Shown here in pieces: positions 1-8,576 of a stretch of DNA of 43,894 bases (positions within the stretch are counted from its first letter, which is position 1; each line of letters opens with the position of its first letter). The stretch spans positions 1-43,894 of the forward strand of contig NZ_JACHWR010000009.1 of the NCBI RefSeq assembly GCF_014191495.1, written 5' to 3'. The DNA is from Nocardioides soli. Lineage in GTDB: Bacteria; Actinomycetota; Actinomycetes; Propionibacteriales; Nocardioidaceae. Under the pieces are notes generated by a model. The model was not told the origin of the DNA and did not search any database. It was given only the letters and a program-made list of their open reading frames with translations. Both the position numbers and the translations under genes were made by a program.

Positions 1-264
1 CGACGTCGCCGCCCCGCCGTGGATCTCCTCGACGGGGGTCTCCCGCCTGCGTCGCCACCACGAGATCTGGTCGCGCACCAGGATCGTCCGCGCGTACGCC
101 GTCGGGTTGCCGTCACGCAGCCGGTCCCAGCGCAGCGCCACCTTCACGAACGCCTCCTGGACCAGATCCTCGGCACGGTGCAGGTCGCCGGTGAGCAGGT
201 ACGCCGAGCGCAGCAGCCGGCGCTCGACGCCGGCCGCCCACGCCGTGAAGTCCTGGCTGTCCAT
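1..264 (-). CDS. SigE-family ECF RNA polymerase sigma factor, 5' part only
   Basis: Reading from an ATG at 264 the 88 visible codons begin MDSQDFTAWAAGVERRLLRS and continue with AYLLTGDLHRAEDLVQEAFVKVALRW. This is sigma-70 region 2: the core-binding helix followed by the -10 recognition helix, in the form typical of the small actinobacterial SigE-like ECF family of about 160-180 residues. The later stretch ARTILVRDQISWWRRRRETPVEE is the end of region 2 and the linker. Region 4 lies beyond the window edge. A GGGAGG Shine-Dalgarno sequence stands just before the ATG. No anti-sigma gene can be seen because the downstream side is cut off. The upstream region carries a long inverted repeat that may be its promoter or operator. 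The family assignment is firm; the target promoters are unknown. Confidence 0.88.
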   Translation of the reverse strand, partial: MDSQDFTAWAAGVERRLLRSAYLLTGDLHRAEDLVQEAFVKVALRWDRLRDGNPTAYARTILVRDQISWWRRRRETPVEEIHGGAATS

Positions 265-340
265 CGGCCTCCCTCGCCGGATGAACGCTCGCACCACCCC
301 GGCCGGTTGGCACGACTTTCGACGGATGCGGGCCCGTGCC

Positions 341-396
341 GCCGGGACGTCATACGGACGGAGTGTCCCCTTGCTCGGAACGTATGACGTCCCGGC
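341..396. repeat. Perfect 16-bp inverted repeat between narK and the sigma gene
   Basis: Arms GCCGGGACGTCATACG (341-356) and CGTATGACGTCCCGGC (381-396) are perfect reverse complements around a 24-base loop. On the minus strand the repeat starts about 33 bases after the narK stop, so it could terminate the nar operon. It also lies 77 bases before the sigma-factor ATG, where an autoregulatory promoter or operator would be expected. There is no U-tract, and the loop is long for an intrinsic terminator. Which role applies cannot be decided from sequence. Confidence 0.6.
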
Positions 397-428
397 GACC
401 CGACCGGCCGGCCGGCCCGACGACACCC

Positions 429-1652
429 TCAGCCGGAGACGGGCTCCTTCCGCTTCTTGATGCCCAGCAGCGTGTAGAGCAGCGCCACGAGTGCGGTGGC
501 GCACAGCAGCATCAGCCCGATCGTGTAGCTGTGGTCGGCCTCGTCGTACGTCGCGCCCATCACCAGGGGCGGGAAGAACCCACCGAGGCCGCCGGCGGCG
601 CCGACGATGCCCGAGACGCTGCCCACGCGCTCCTTGGGCGCCATCGCGGCGACCCAGGCGAAGACGCCGCCGGTGCCGAGGCCGAGGAACGCGGCGAGCA
701 CCACGAAGGAGATCCCGGCCGGGATCTCCGGCTCGGGCTGGAGGGCGACCACGACGGCCATCACCGCGGCGCCGGCGAACGAGGTCGCCGCCACGGCCCG
801 CGGCCCGATCCGGTCGGAGAGCACGCCGCCGATCGGCCGGCAGACGACCGCGGCGATCGCGAAGCCCGCCGTCCGGGTGCCGGCCTGGGTGAGGTCGAAC
901 TCGTAGACGTCCTTGAGGTACGTCGGGAGGTAGGTCGAGAACGCCACGAAGCCGCCGAAGGCGACGGCGTACAGGAAGGACATCTGCCAGGTCACCGGGA
1001 GCCGCATCGCCGCGGCGAGCTTGGGCACCACGGGGTCGGTGTTGGGCGACCAGACCGGCGAGTCCCGCATCGCCGACCAGACCACGAGCGCGACCACGAC
1101 CAGCGCGACCGCGATGATCACGTGCGTCACGCCGTACCCGAACCAGTCGACGAACCGCGGGGTGAAGAACGCCGAGAGGGCGGTGCCGCCCATGCCGGCG
1201 CCGAAGACGCCGGTGGCGAAGCCGCGCCGGTCGGCCGCGAACCACGCATTGACGAAGGGGATGCCGACCGCGAACGTGGTGCCGCCGATCCCGAGGAAGA
1301 AGCCGAAGAGCAGCATCAGGCCGTAGGAGTCCTGGTCGCCGGCGAACGCGACCAGCAGCACGAACGGCGCGGTCGCCACCAGCAGGACCGTGAACATCAG
1401 CCGGCCGCCGAAGCGGTCGGTCAGCGCGCCCGCCAGGATCCGGCCGAGCGAGCCGACCAGCACCGGCGTCGCGACCAGCAGCGACTTCTCACCCGAGGTG
1501 AGGCCCATGCTCTCGGCGTAGCGGACGCCGAGCGGCGCGATCATGTTCCACGCCCAGAAGCTCACCGCGAAGGCGAGCGTCGCGAGTGCGAGGTTCTTCG
1601 ACTGACCGGACCTGAGATCCGGTACGACGGCGGTGTCGCTCGTGTGGCTCAT
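429..1652 (-). CDS. narK: Nitrate/nitrite transporter NarK (MFS)
   Basis: A 407-residue, 12-helix major facilitator that would import nitrate or exchange it for nitrite across the cytoplasmic membrane, feeding NarGHI. The N-terminus reads MSHTSDTAVVPDLRSGQSKNL, followed by helices such as LALATLAFAVSFWAWNMIAP and the MFS loop motif LAGALTDRFGGR; glycine-rich nitrate-signature-like stretches occur (GFFLGIGGTTFAVGIPF, GLGTGGVFAWVAAMAP). An ATG at 1652 was chosen because it overlaps the narI stop as ATGA and gives a standard length; the open frame further upstream is only narI read out of frame. It is the last gene of the nar operon. The family is certain; whether it is a NarK1-like symporter or a NarK2-like antiporter was not resolved. 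Confidence 0.93.
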   Translation of the reverse strand: MSHTSDTAVVPDLRSGQSKNLALATLAFAVSFWAWNMIAPLGVRYAESMGLTSGEKSLLVATPVLVGSLGRILAGALTDRFGGRLMFTVLLVATAPFVLLVAFAGDQDSYGLMLLFGFFLGIGGTTFAVGIPFVNAWFAADRRGFATGVFGAGMGGTALSAFFTPRFVDWFGYGVTHVIIAVALVVVALVVWSAMRDSPVWSPNTDPVVPKLAAAMRLPVTWQMSFLYAVAFGGFVAFSTYLPTYLKDVYEFDLTQAGTRTAGFAIAAVVCRPIGGVLSDRIGPRAVAATSFAGAAVMAVVVALQPEPEIPAGISFVVLAAFLGLGTGGVFAWVAAMAPKERVGSVSGIVGAAGGLGGFFPPLVMGATYDEADHSYTIGLMLLCATALVALLYTLLGIKKRKEPVSG

Positions 1653-2404
1653 CGGGTGCTCCGATCCCGGTCGGGAGTGCCCACCGGACTCCAGCCGGCG
1701 CGCGGCCGGCCGGTCGGCGCCGGGGTCCGGGCGTCGCGGCTCCGGTAGACGATGTAGGGGCGGAAGAGGTAGTGCACGGGCGCGGTGAACGCGTGCACGA
1801 GCCGGGTGAACGGCCACGCGGCGAAGAGCAGCATCCCGACCAGCACGTGCACGTGGAACTGGATCGGCGCCTCGGCCATGGCGTGGACGTCAGGGTTGAG
1901 CCGCCAGATCGAGCGGAACCACGGCGAGACCGTCTCACGGTAGTTGTGCGCCTCCGACCCGGCGCCGACCGCGACCAGCGTCGTCCAGAGGCCGAGCGTG
2001 ATCGCGCCGACGAGCAGCACGTACATCACCTTGTCGTTGACGGTGGTCGCCATGAAGACCGGCCCGGTCCTGCGCCGCCGGACGACCAGGATGATGATCC
2101 CGGCCAGCGTGCAGAAGCCGGCGATGCCGCCGAAGAGCAGGGCGTTGAAGTGGTACATGCTCTCGGAGATCCCGACCGCCTCGGTCCAGTCCTCCGGGAT
2201 CAGCAGGCCGCCGACGTGGCCGATGAACACCACGAGGATGCCGAAGTGGAAGAGCGGCGACCCGATCCGCAGCAGCCGCGACTCGTAGAGCTGGGAGGAC
2301 CGGGTGGTCCAGCCGAACTTGTCGTAGCGATAGCGCCAGATCGTGCCGAGCACGAGCGTCGCGATTACCAGGTAGGGCAGCACGCCCCAGAGCAGCACGT
2401 TCAT
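1649..2404 (-). CDS. narI: Respiratory nitrate reductase gamma subunit (cytochrome b)
   Basis: A 251-residue membrane subunit that anchors NarGH and passes quinol electrons through two b-type hemes to the NarH iron-sulfur clusters. About five hydrophobic segments are visible, beginning MNVLLWGVLPYLVIATLVLG. Candidate heme histidines lie in FHFGILVVFIGHVGGLL and in FHVHVLVGMLLFAAWPFTRLVH, as in the NarI family. The start overlaps the narJ stop by ATGA and the stop overlaps the narK start by ATGA, indicating tight translational coupling. The C-terminal tail after VHYLFRPYIVYRSRD is Pro/Arg-rich and probably cytoplasmic. Confidence 0.95.
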   Translation of the reverse strand: MNVLLWGVLPYLVIATLVLGTIWRYRYDKFGWTTRSSQLYESRLLRIGSPLFHFGILVVFIGHVGGLLIPEDWTEAVGISESMYHFNALLFGGIAGFCTLAGIIILVVRRRRTGPVFMATTVNDKVMYVLLVGAITLGLWTTLVAVGAGSEAHNYRETVSPWFRSIWRLNPDVHAMAEAPIQFHVHVLVGMLLFAAWPFTRLVHAFTAPVHYLFRPYIVYRSRDARTPAPTGRPRAGWSPVGTPDRDRSTR

Positions 2405-3021
2405 GGGCGCTCTCCTCCGCTGTTGGCCATCGGCAGCAGGCGCGGGTCGTAGGGCTCGAGGCCGACGAACTCCGTCGGCGGGCCGCCGACCATCGCCTGC
2501 ACGGCGGCCCGATCGGCGGGCGAGGCGCCCGGCAGGGTGGCGCAGACGGCCGCCACCACCTCGGCGTACGGCGCCCCGTCCTCCTCGAGACCGATCCGCA
2601 GCAGCTCCAGGCTGGGGCGGTACTCGCGCAGGATCGTCTCGCCCACCTCCGGGTCGGCGATCGCCGCGAACTCCAGCACCATCGGCAGGTAGTCGGGCAG
2701 CTCACCGGAGGTGTCGACGACGAAGCCGCAGGCCCGGTACGCCGCCTTGAACCGCGCCAGCACCTCGCCCCGCCGCCGGGTGTCGCCATCGGTCCAGTAG
2801 GACAGGTAGAGCGCGTGCCGGCGGGAGAGGTCGAAGACCTCGACGTACTGCCGCTCCAGCTCGCGCAGCGGAGTGCCCTCGAGATGGTCGAGGAAGGCGT
2901 CGAGGCCGTCGACCCCCTGCTCGGCCAACGCGTCCCGCAGCAGCGGCACCCGGTCGAGCAGCGCCTGGTCGGGGTAGGCGAGCAGGTACGACGCGGCCTG
3001 TCGGGTCACCCGCGCCCTCAT
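2401..3021 (-). CDS. narJ: Nitrate reductase assembly chaperone NarJ
   Basis: A 206-residue TorD/NarJ-family chaperone that binds apo-NarG and assists molybdenum cofactor insertion before the complex docks to NarI. The sequence MRARVTRQAASYLLAYPDQ, then LERQYVEVFDLSRRHALYLSYWTDGDTRRRGE and ELPDYLPMVLEFAAI, follows the family pattern including the DYLP motif. It has its own Shine-Dalgarno (GGGAGG, about 8 bases before the ATG) and overlaps narI by ATGA. Upstream it is separated from narH by a repeat that encodes a 41-codon minigene whose stop overlaps the narJ ATG, an unusual insertion into a normally compact junction. Confidence 0.95.
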   Translation of the reverse strand: MRARVTRQAASYLLAYPDQALLDRVPLLRDALAEQGVDGLDAFLDHLEGTPLRELERQYVEVFDLSRRHALYLSYWTDGDTRRRGEVLARFKAAYRACGFVVDTSGELPDYLPMVLEFAAIADPEVGETILREYRPSLELLRIGLEEDGAPYAEVVAAVCATLPGASPADRAAVQAMVGGPPTEFVGLEPYDPRLLPMANSGGERP

Positions 3022-3143
3022 GTCGTCGCCTCCCTGGTGGTGGTTTCGAGGCTCAGGCCTAGCGGCCTTCGCACCTCAACCACCGTGTCGGTGGTTGAGG
3101 TGCGAGCGAAGCGAGCCTCGAAACCACCCCGTCCCGCGCTCAT
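3018..3143 (-). CDS. 41-residue repeat-encoded minigene bridging narH and narJ
   Basis: An ATG at 3143 overlaps the narH stop as ATGA. The frame stays open through the whole composite palindrome and its TGA overlaps the narJ ATG, again as ATGA. The predicted peptide starts MSAGRGGFEARFARTSTTD and ends TTTREATT; it has no recognisable domain and is essentially the translated repeat. The sequence shows only that ribosomes could pass through this segment without leaving the message. Whether the peptide has a function, or is simply a by-product of keeping translational coupling, is open. A chance open frame is possible in DNA this GC-rich, but the two exact overlaps argue against pure accident. 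Confidence 0.4.
   Translation of the reverse strand: MSAGRGGFEARFARTSTTDTVVEVRRPLGLSLETTTREATT
3039..3128. repeat. Composite palindromic repeat (family A), narH-narJ junction
   Basis: Two REP-like units face each other. The outer arms GGTGGTTTCGAGGCTC (3039-3054) and GAGCCTCGAAACCACC (3113-3128) are perfect complements. The inner arms GCACCTCAACCACCG (3071-3085) and CGGTGGTTGAGGTGC (3089-3103) are also perfect, with a TGT loop. The interior of each unit differs (AGGCCTAGCGGCCT against GCGAGCGAAGCGAGC). The same conserved ends recur at 4822-4915, 19605-20042 and 38305-38446. Confidence 0.9.
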
Positions 3144-4804
3144 CGCGACTCCTCCTCCCGCCGCGGCGGGAACAGCCCCCGAGGGGTGCCGTTGCCGTCC
3201 CAGTTGAGCAGGTTGACCCGGCCGCGCAGCTCCTCGTTGCCGGCGGGCTCGTCGCTGGTCTGGCGCTGCTGCAGCGCCTGGAAGTTCTCGACCGCGACCG
3301 GTACCGGGCGACCGCTGGCCTCGCCGAACGGGCCGTACATGCCCGGGCCCTCGTCGTAGTCGAGCGAGCAGCCGAGCTCCTCGAGGTCGTGGGCCTGCTC
3401 GACGTGCGCCTTCGGGATCACGTAGCGCTCGTCGTACTTGGCGATCGCCATCAGGCGGTACATCTCGTACATCGTCTCGCCGCTCAGGCCGACCGAGGCC
3501 GGGATGGACTCGTCCGGCTCGCGGCCCAGGTTGATGCCGCGCATGTAGGAGCGCATCGCGGCCAGCTTGCGCAGCACGCCGTCGATCACCTCGGTGTCGC
3601 CGGCACTGAAGAGCTCGGCGAGGTACTCGATCGGGATCCGCAGCGCCTCGATCGCGCCGAAGAGCACGTCGCGGTCCTCGGCGTCGTGCCCCTGCTCGGA
3701 GAGCAGGTCGACGATCGGGGACAGCGGCGGGACGTACCAGACCATCGGCATCGTGCGGTACTCCGGGTGCAGCGGCAGCGCGACGCGGTACTTCTTCGCC
3801 AGCGCGTAGACCGGGGAGCGCCGGGCGGCGTCCAGCCAGTCCTCGGGGATGCCCTGCTCCCGCGCCGCGGCGATCACCTGCGGGTCCTCCGGGTCGAGGA
3901 GCAGGTCCATCTGCGCCTCGTAGAGGTCCTTCTCGTCGGGCACCGAGGCCGCCGCGGTGACGGCGTCGGCGTCGTACAGGAAGAGCCCGAGGTAGCGCAG
4001 CCGGCCGACGCAGGTCTCCGCGCACACGGTCGGGATGCCGACCTCGATCCGCGGGTAGCAGAACGTGCACTTCTCGGCCTTGCCGGACTTGTGGTTGAAG
4101 TAGATCTTCTTGTACGGGCAGCCGGTGATGCACTGGCGCCAGCCCCGGCAGCGGTCCTGGTCGACGAGCACGATGCCGTCCTCGGAGCGCTTGTAGATCG
4201 CGCCGGAGGGGCAGGAGGCCATGCACGACGGGTTCAGGCAGTGCTCGCAGATCCGCGGCAGGTAGAACATGAAGGTCTGCTCGAACTCGAACTTGATCTT
4301 GTCCTCGGACTCCTGGCGGATCTTCGCGACGATCGGGTCGAGGTGGCCCAGCTCCGACGTGCCGCCCAGGTTGTCGTCCCAGTTGGCCGACCAGGTGACC
4401 TTGGTGTCCTCGCCGGTGATCAGCGACTTGGGCCGGGCCACCGGGAAGTCGTCGCCGAGCGGGGCCTCGACCAGCGTCGCGTAGTCGTAGGTCCAGGGCT
4501 CGTAGTAGTCCTTGAGCTCCGGCTGCACCGGGCTGGCGAAGATCGACAGCAGCCGCTTGAGCCGGCCGCCGGTCTTGAGCTGGAGCCGGCCGCGCTTGTT
4601 CAGCTCCCAGCCGCCGTGCCACTGCTCCTGGTCCTCGTAGCGGCGCGGGTAGCCCTGGCCGGGGCGGGTCTCGACATTGTTGAACCAGACGTACTCGGTG
4701 CCGGCCCGGTTGGTCCACGCCTGCTTGCAGGTCACCGAGCAGGTCTGGCACCCGATGCACTTGTCGAGGTTCATCACCATGCCCATCTGGGCCATGACGC
4801 GCAT
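3140..4804 (-). CDS. narH: Respiratory nitrate reductase beta subunit (iron-sulfur)
   Basis: A 554-residue electron-transfer subunit carrying three [4Fe-4S] and one [3Fe-4S] cluster between NarI hemes and the NarG active site. All four cysteine groups are visible: CIGCQTCSVTCKQAW near the N-terminus, then CEHCLNPSCMASCPSGAIY, CRGWRQCITGCPYKK (the Trp replacing a Cys marks the [3Fe-4S] site) and CTFCYPRIEVGIPTVCAETC. The start MRVMAQMGMVMNLDKC at 4804 is preceded by a strong AGGGGAG, and homologues begin near here. The frame is open upstream for another 38 codons through a palindromic repeat to an ATG at 4918, so an extended form is conceivable but less likely. It lies between narG and narJ, with repeats at both junctions. 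Confidence 0.95.
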   Translation of the reverse strand: MRVMAQMGMVMNLDKCIGCQTCSVTCKQAWTNRAGTEYVWFNNVETRPGQGYPRRYEDQEQWHGGWELNKRGRLQLKTGGRLKRLLSIFASPVQPELKDYYEPWTYDYATLVEAPLGDDFPVARPKSLITGEDTKVTWSANWDDNLGGTSELGHLDPIVAKIRQESEDKIKFEFEQTFMFYLPRICEHCLNPSCMASCPSGAIYKRSEDGIVLVDQDRCRGWRQCITGCPYKKIYFNHKSGKAEKCTFCYPRIEVGIPTVCAETCVGRLRYLGLFLYDADAVTAAASVPDEKDLYEAQMDLLLDPEDPQVIAAAREQGIPEDWLDAARRSPVYALAKKYRVALPLHPEYRTMPMVWYVPPLSPIVDLLSEQGHDAEDRDVLFGAIEALRIPIEYLAELFSAGDTEVIDGVLRKLAAMRSYMRGINLGREPDESIPASVGLSGETMYEMYRLMAIAKYDERYVIPKAHVEQAHDLEELGCSLDYDEGPGMYGPFGEASGRPVPVAVENFQALQQRQTSDEPAGNEELRGRVNLLNWDGNGTPRGLFPPRREEESR

Positions 4805-4821
4805 CAGCTCTCCCCTCCGAT

Positions 4822-4915
4822 GGTGGTTTCGAGGCTCAGGCGCAGAGCGCCTTCGCACCTCAACCACCGTCTCGGTGGTTGAGGAAGGCGCGCTAGCGCC
4901 TGTCTCGAAACCACC
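4822..4915. repeat. Composite palindromic repeat (family A), narG-narH junction
   Basis: A second copy of the repeat found at 3039-3128. It begins GGTGGTTTCGAGGCTCAGG, has the same central CAACCACCG/CGGTGGTTG inverted arms around TCT, and ends TCTCGAAACCACC. The right-hand unit has a different interior, GGCGCGCTAGCGCC, which is itself a hairpin. On the minus strand the segment 4805-4918 is 114 nt, a multiple of three, has no stop, and starts with an ATG sharing one base with the narG TGA (TGATG). Confidence 0.9.
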
Positions 4916-4917
4916 CA

Positions 4918-7900
4918 TCAGTAGGTCACCTCCTGCGAGCGCTTGCGGATCGTGGAGACCATGTCGCGCTGGTTGCCGGTCGGGCCGAGGTAGTTGAACG
5001 TGTAGGACAGCTGGGCGTAGCCGCCGATCAGGTGCGTCGGCTTGACCAGCAGCCGGGTCACGGAGTTGTGGATGCCGCCGCGGCGGCCGGTCGCCTCCGA
5101 CTTGGGTACGTCGATGGTCCGCTCCTGCGCGTGGTGCACGTAGACCACGCCCTGCGGCATCCGGTGGCTGACGATCGCCCGGGCGACCAGGACGCCGTTC
5201 GCGTTGGTCGCCTCGACCCAGTCGTTGTCGTGGACGTCGATCGCGCCGGCGTCCTGCGGGCTCATCCAGACCGTCGGGCCACCGCGGGAGAGCGACAGCA
5301 TGAAGAGGTTGTCCTGGTACTCGGAGTGGATCGACCACTTCGAGTGCGGGGTCAGGTAGCGCACCGTGATCTGCAGCTGTCCGTCGGAGCCGAGCGCCGG
5401 CTCGCCGAAGAGCCGTTGCATGTCCAGCGGCGGCCGGTACGTCGGCAGCGCCTCGCCCACATCGGTCATCCAGTCGTGGTCGAGGTAGAAGTGCATCCGC
5501 CCGGTCAGGGTGTGGAACGGCTTGAGCCGCTCGATGTTGACGGTGAACGGGGCGTAGCGGCGTCCTCCGGTCTCCGAGCCCGACCACTCCGGCGAGGTGA
5601 TCACCGGCACCGGCGCCGCCTGGGTGTCGGCGAAGCTGATCCGCTTCTCCTCCGACCCTTCGGCCAGGTCGTGCAGCTGCTTGCCGACCCGCTCCTCGAG
5701 GGTCCGGAAGCCCTGCACCGCGAGCGCGCCGTTCGACGTGCCGGAGAAGCGCAGGATCGCCTCGGCCAGGTGCTGGTCGGTGGCGATCGAGGGCCGCCCG
5801 GCGCCGGCACCGGACGACATCACGCCGTTGCTCCGGGCGAGCGCGGCGACCTGCTCCTCGAGCCGGTAGGTGACGTTCTTGACCGTGAACCCGAGGGTGT
5901 CGGCGAGTGGGCCGACGCTGGCGAGCTTGTCGGCGATCGCGGTGTAGTCGCGCTCGACCACCTGGAAGACCGGGGTCGTGTCGTACGGGTCGCGCGGCGT
6001 CTCGCCCGGGGTGTCGTGCTGCAGCGGGACGCTGACCAGGTCCTGGCGCGTGCCGAGGTGCTTCTTCGACAGCTCGGAGAGCCGCTGCGCGATCGCGTGG
6101 AACGTCTCGAAGTCGGTGCGCGCCTCCCACGGTGGGTCGATCGCCGGGCTGAAGGCGTGCACGAAGGGGTGCATGTCGGTCGAGGAGAGATCGTGCTTCT
6201 CGTACCAGGTCGCCGCCGGTAGCACGACGTCGGAGAGCAGCGTCGTCGAGGTCATCCGGAAGTCGGCGGAGACGAGCAGGTCGAGCTTGCCCTCCGGTGC
6301 CTCGTCGTGCCACGCCACCTCGCTCGGCCGGGGCGCGGCCGGGTTCTCGCTCCCGAGCACGTTGGAGTGCGTGCCCAGCAGGTTCCTGAGGAAGTACTCG
6401 TTGCCCTTCGCGCTGGAGCCGAAGAGGTTGGAGCGCCAGAGCACGAGGGTGCGCGGCCAGGACTCCGGTGCGTCGACGTCGGCGATCGCGGGCTTCAGCC
6501 GCCCGTCCGCGAGCGCGTCCTTGACGTACTGCGCCGGGTCGTCGGCAGCGGCCGCCTCCGCGCCGACGTCGAGCGAGCTCCGGTCGAACTGCGGGTAGAA
6601 GGGCATCCAGCCCTTGCGCGCCGACTCCGCGATGACGTCGGCGGTGTGCTTCCCGGAGAGATGCCCCCGAGCGAGCGGGGAGTTGAGCGAGTCGGCCGAG
6701 TAGCCGTCGGTGCGCCACTGGCCGGTGTGCATGTACCAGAACGACGTGCCGGTCATCGTGCGCGGCGGCCGGCTCCAGTCCAGCGCGTTCGCGAGCGAGA
6801 TCCACCCGGTGATCGGGCGGCACTTCTCCTGCCCGACGTAGTGGGCCCATCCTCCTCCGTTGCGGCCCATCGCACCGGTGAGGATCAGCAGCGAGAGGAT
6901 CGCCCGGTAGGTCGCGTCGCCGTGGAACCACTGGCAGATGCCGGCGCCCATGATGATCATCGAGCGGCCGCCGGACTCCTCGGAGTTGCGGGCGAACTCG
7001 CGGGCGATCCGGATGCACTGCTCCGCCGGCACGCTGGTGCGCTCGGCCTGCCAGGCCGGGGTGTACGGCGTGCTCGCGTCGTCGTAGCCGGTCGGCCACT
7101 CGCCGGGCAGGCCGTCCCTGCCGACGCCGTACTGCGCCAGCATCAGGTCGAACACGGTCGTCACGAGATGACCACCGACCCGGCGGGCCGGGACGCCGCG
7201 CCGCAGCACCGTGCCGCTGCCGTCGGCGTCGACGAAGGCCGGCAGCAGCACCTCGACCGGCTCGCTCGCATCGCCGGCCAGGGTCAGCGCCGGCGCGACG
7301 CCCTCGAGGTCGAGGTTCCACTTCCCCTTGCCGGACTCGGCGTACCGGAACCCCATCGACCCGTTGGGGACGACGGCCTCGCCGGTCGTGCCGTCGAGCA
7401 GCACGGTCTTCCAGGCGTCCTCGGGGGTGGCACCGCCCAGGTCGGTCGCGGTGAGGAACTTGCCCGGGACCAGGCCTCCCCCGGAATCGGCACCGTCGTG
7501 CTCCTCCAGCCGGATCAGGAACGGCAGGTCGGTGTACTTCTGCACGTAGTCGACGAAGAACGGCGTGCGCCGGTCGACGAAGAACTCCTTGAGCAGCACG
7601 TGGCCCATGGCCATCGCGAGCGCGGCGTCGGTGCCGGCCTGGGCGGGCATCCACTCGTCGGCGAACTTGGTGTTGTCGGCGTAGTCGGGGCTGACCGTGA
7701 CGACCTTGGTGCCGCGGTAGCGGACCTCGGCCATCCAGTGGGCGTCGGGCGTCCGGGTGACCGGCACGTTGGAGCCCCACATCATCAGGTACGTCGCGTC
7801 CCACCAGTCGCCGGACTCGGGCACGTCGGTCTGGTCGCCGAAGACCTGCGGGCTCGCGACGGGCAGGTCGGCGTACCAGTCGTAGAACGACGTCATCACG

Positions 7901-8571
7901 CCGCCGATGAGCTGGATGAACCGGTTGCCGGCCGCGTGGGAGACCATCGACATCGCCGGGATCGGCGAGAAGCCGGTGCAGCGGTCGGGCCCGTGGGTCT
8001 TGATCGTGTGCACGTGCGCGGCGGCGACCATGTCGATCGCGTCGCGCCAGCTGACCCGCACCAGGCCGCCCTTGCCGCGCGCCTGCTGGTACGTCCGTCG
8101 CTTGACCGGGTCGCCGACGATCTCGGCCCACGCCTCCACCGGGTCGCCGAGGCGGTCGCGGGCCTCGCGGAACATCTCGACGAGCACGCCGCGCGCGTAG
8201 GGATAGCGCACCCGCGTGGGTGAGTAGGTGTACCAGGAGAACGCCGCGCCCCGCGGACAGCCGCGGGGCTCGTACTCCGGCCGGTCCGGCCCGACCGAGG
8301 GGTAGTCGGTCTCCTGGCTCTCCCAGGTGATGATCCCGTCCTTGACGTAGACCTTCCACGAGCAGGAGCCGGTGCAGTTCACCCCGTGCGTCGAGCGGAC
8401 CACCTTGTCGTGGCTCCACCGGTCGCGGTAGAAGACGTCGCCCGCGCGGCCGCCCTCGCGGAACACCGCCCGGCCGTCGTCGGTCTCCTCCCACCTCGTG
8501 AAGAAACGTCCGGCCCGCAGCAACGCATCGCTGCCCGCGCCGTCCAGACCTGTCCGAGAGGTGTCGGTCAT
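4918..8571 (-). CDS. narG: Respiratory nitrate reductase alpha subunit (molybdopterin)
   Basis: A 1217-residue catalytic subunit reducing nitrate to nitrite at a Mo-bis-MGD centre on the cytoplasmic side of the membrane. The N-terminal cluster motif HGVNCTGSCSW with a later Cys in PRGCPRGAAFSWY gives the His-Cys3 FS0 ligands. The stretch FYDWYADLPVASPQ contains the Asp expected to coordinate Mo, followed by DQTDVPESGDWWDATY and GSNVPVTRTPDAHW, all hallmarks of NarG. The length is normal for the family. ATG 8571 gives MTDTSRTGLDG; an in-frame TTG at 8580 has better spacing to a GGAGG and overlaps the upstream CBS gene stop as TTGA, so the true start may be three codons earlier. It is the second gene of the operon. 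Confidence 0.96.
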   Translation of the reverse strand: MTDTSRTGLDGAGSDALLRAGRFFTRWEETDDGRAVFREGGRAGDVFYRDRWSHDKVVRSTHGVNCTGSCSWKVYVKDGIITWESQETDYPSVGPDRPEYEPRGCPRGAAFSWYTYSPTRVRYPYARGVLVEMFREARDRLGDPVEAWAEIVGDPVKRRTYQQARGKGGLVRVSWRDAIDMVAAAHVHTIKTHGPDRCTGFSPIPAMSMVSHAAGNRFIQLIGGVMTSFYDWYADLPVASPQVFGDQTDVPESGDWWDATYLMMWGSNVPVTRTPDAHWMAEVRYRGTKVVTVSPDYADNTKFADEWMPAQAGTDAALAMAMGHVLLKEFFVDRRTPFFVDYVQKYTDLPFLIRLEEHDGADSGGGLVPGKFLTATDLGGATPEDAWKTVLLDGTTGEAVVPNGSMGFRYAESGKGKWNLDLEGVAPALTLAGDASEPVEVLLPAFVDADGSGTVLRRGVPARRVGGHLVTTVFDLMLAQYGVGRDGLPGEWPTGYDDASTPYTPAWQAERTSVPAEQCIRIAREFARNSEESGGRSMIIMGAGICQWFHGDATYRAILSLLILTGAMGRNGGGWAHYVGQEKCRPITGWISLANALDWSRPPRTMTGTSFWYMHTGQWRTDGYSADSLNSPLARGHLSGKHTADVIAESARKGWMPFYPQFDRSSLDVGAEAAAADDPAQYVKDALADGRLKPAIADVDAPESWPRTLVLWRSNLFGSSAKGNEYFLRNLLGTHSNVLGSENPAAPRPSEVAWHDEAPEGKLDLLVSADFRMTSTTLLSDVVLPAATWYEKHDLSSTDMHPFVHAFSPAIDPPWEARTDFETFHAIAQRLSELSKKHLGTRQDLVSVPLQHDTPGETPRDPYDTTPVFQVVERDYTAIADKLASVGPLADTLGFTVKNVTYRLEEQVAALARSNGVMSSGAGAGRPSIATDQHLAEAILRFSGTSNGALAVQGFRTLEERVGKQLHDLAEGSEEKRISFADTQAAPVPVITSPEWSGSETGGRRYAPFTVNIERLKPFHTLTGRMHFYLDHDWMTDVGEALPTYRPPLDMQRLFGEPALGSDGQLQITVRYLTPHSKWSIHSEYQDNLFMLSLSRGGPTVWMSPQDAGAIDVHDNDWVEATNANGVLVARAIVSHRMPQGVVYVHHAQERTIDVPKSEATGRRGGIHNSVTRLLVKPTHLIGGYAQLSYTFNYLGPTGNQRDMVSTIRKRSQEVTY

Positions 8572-8576
8572 GCGCT

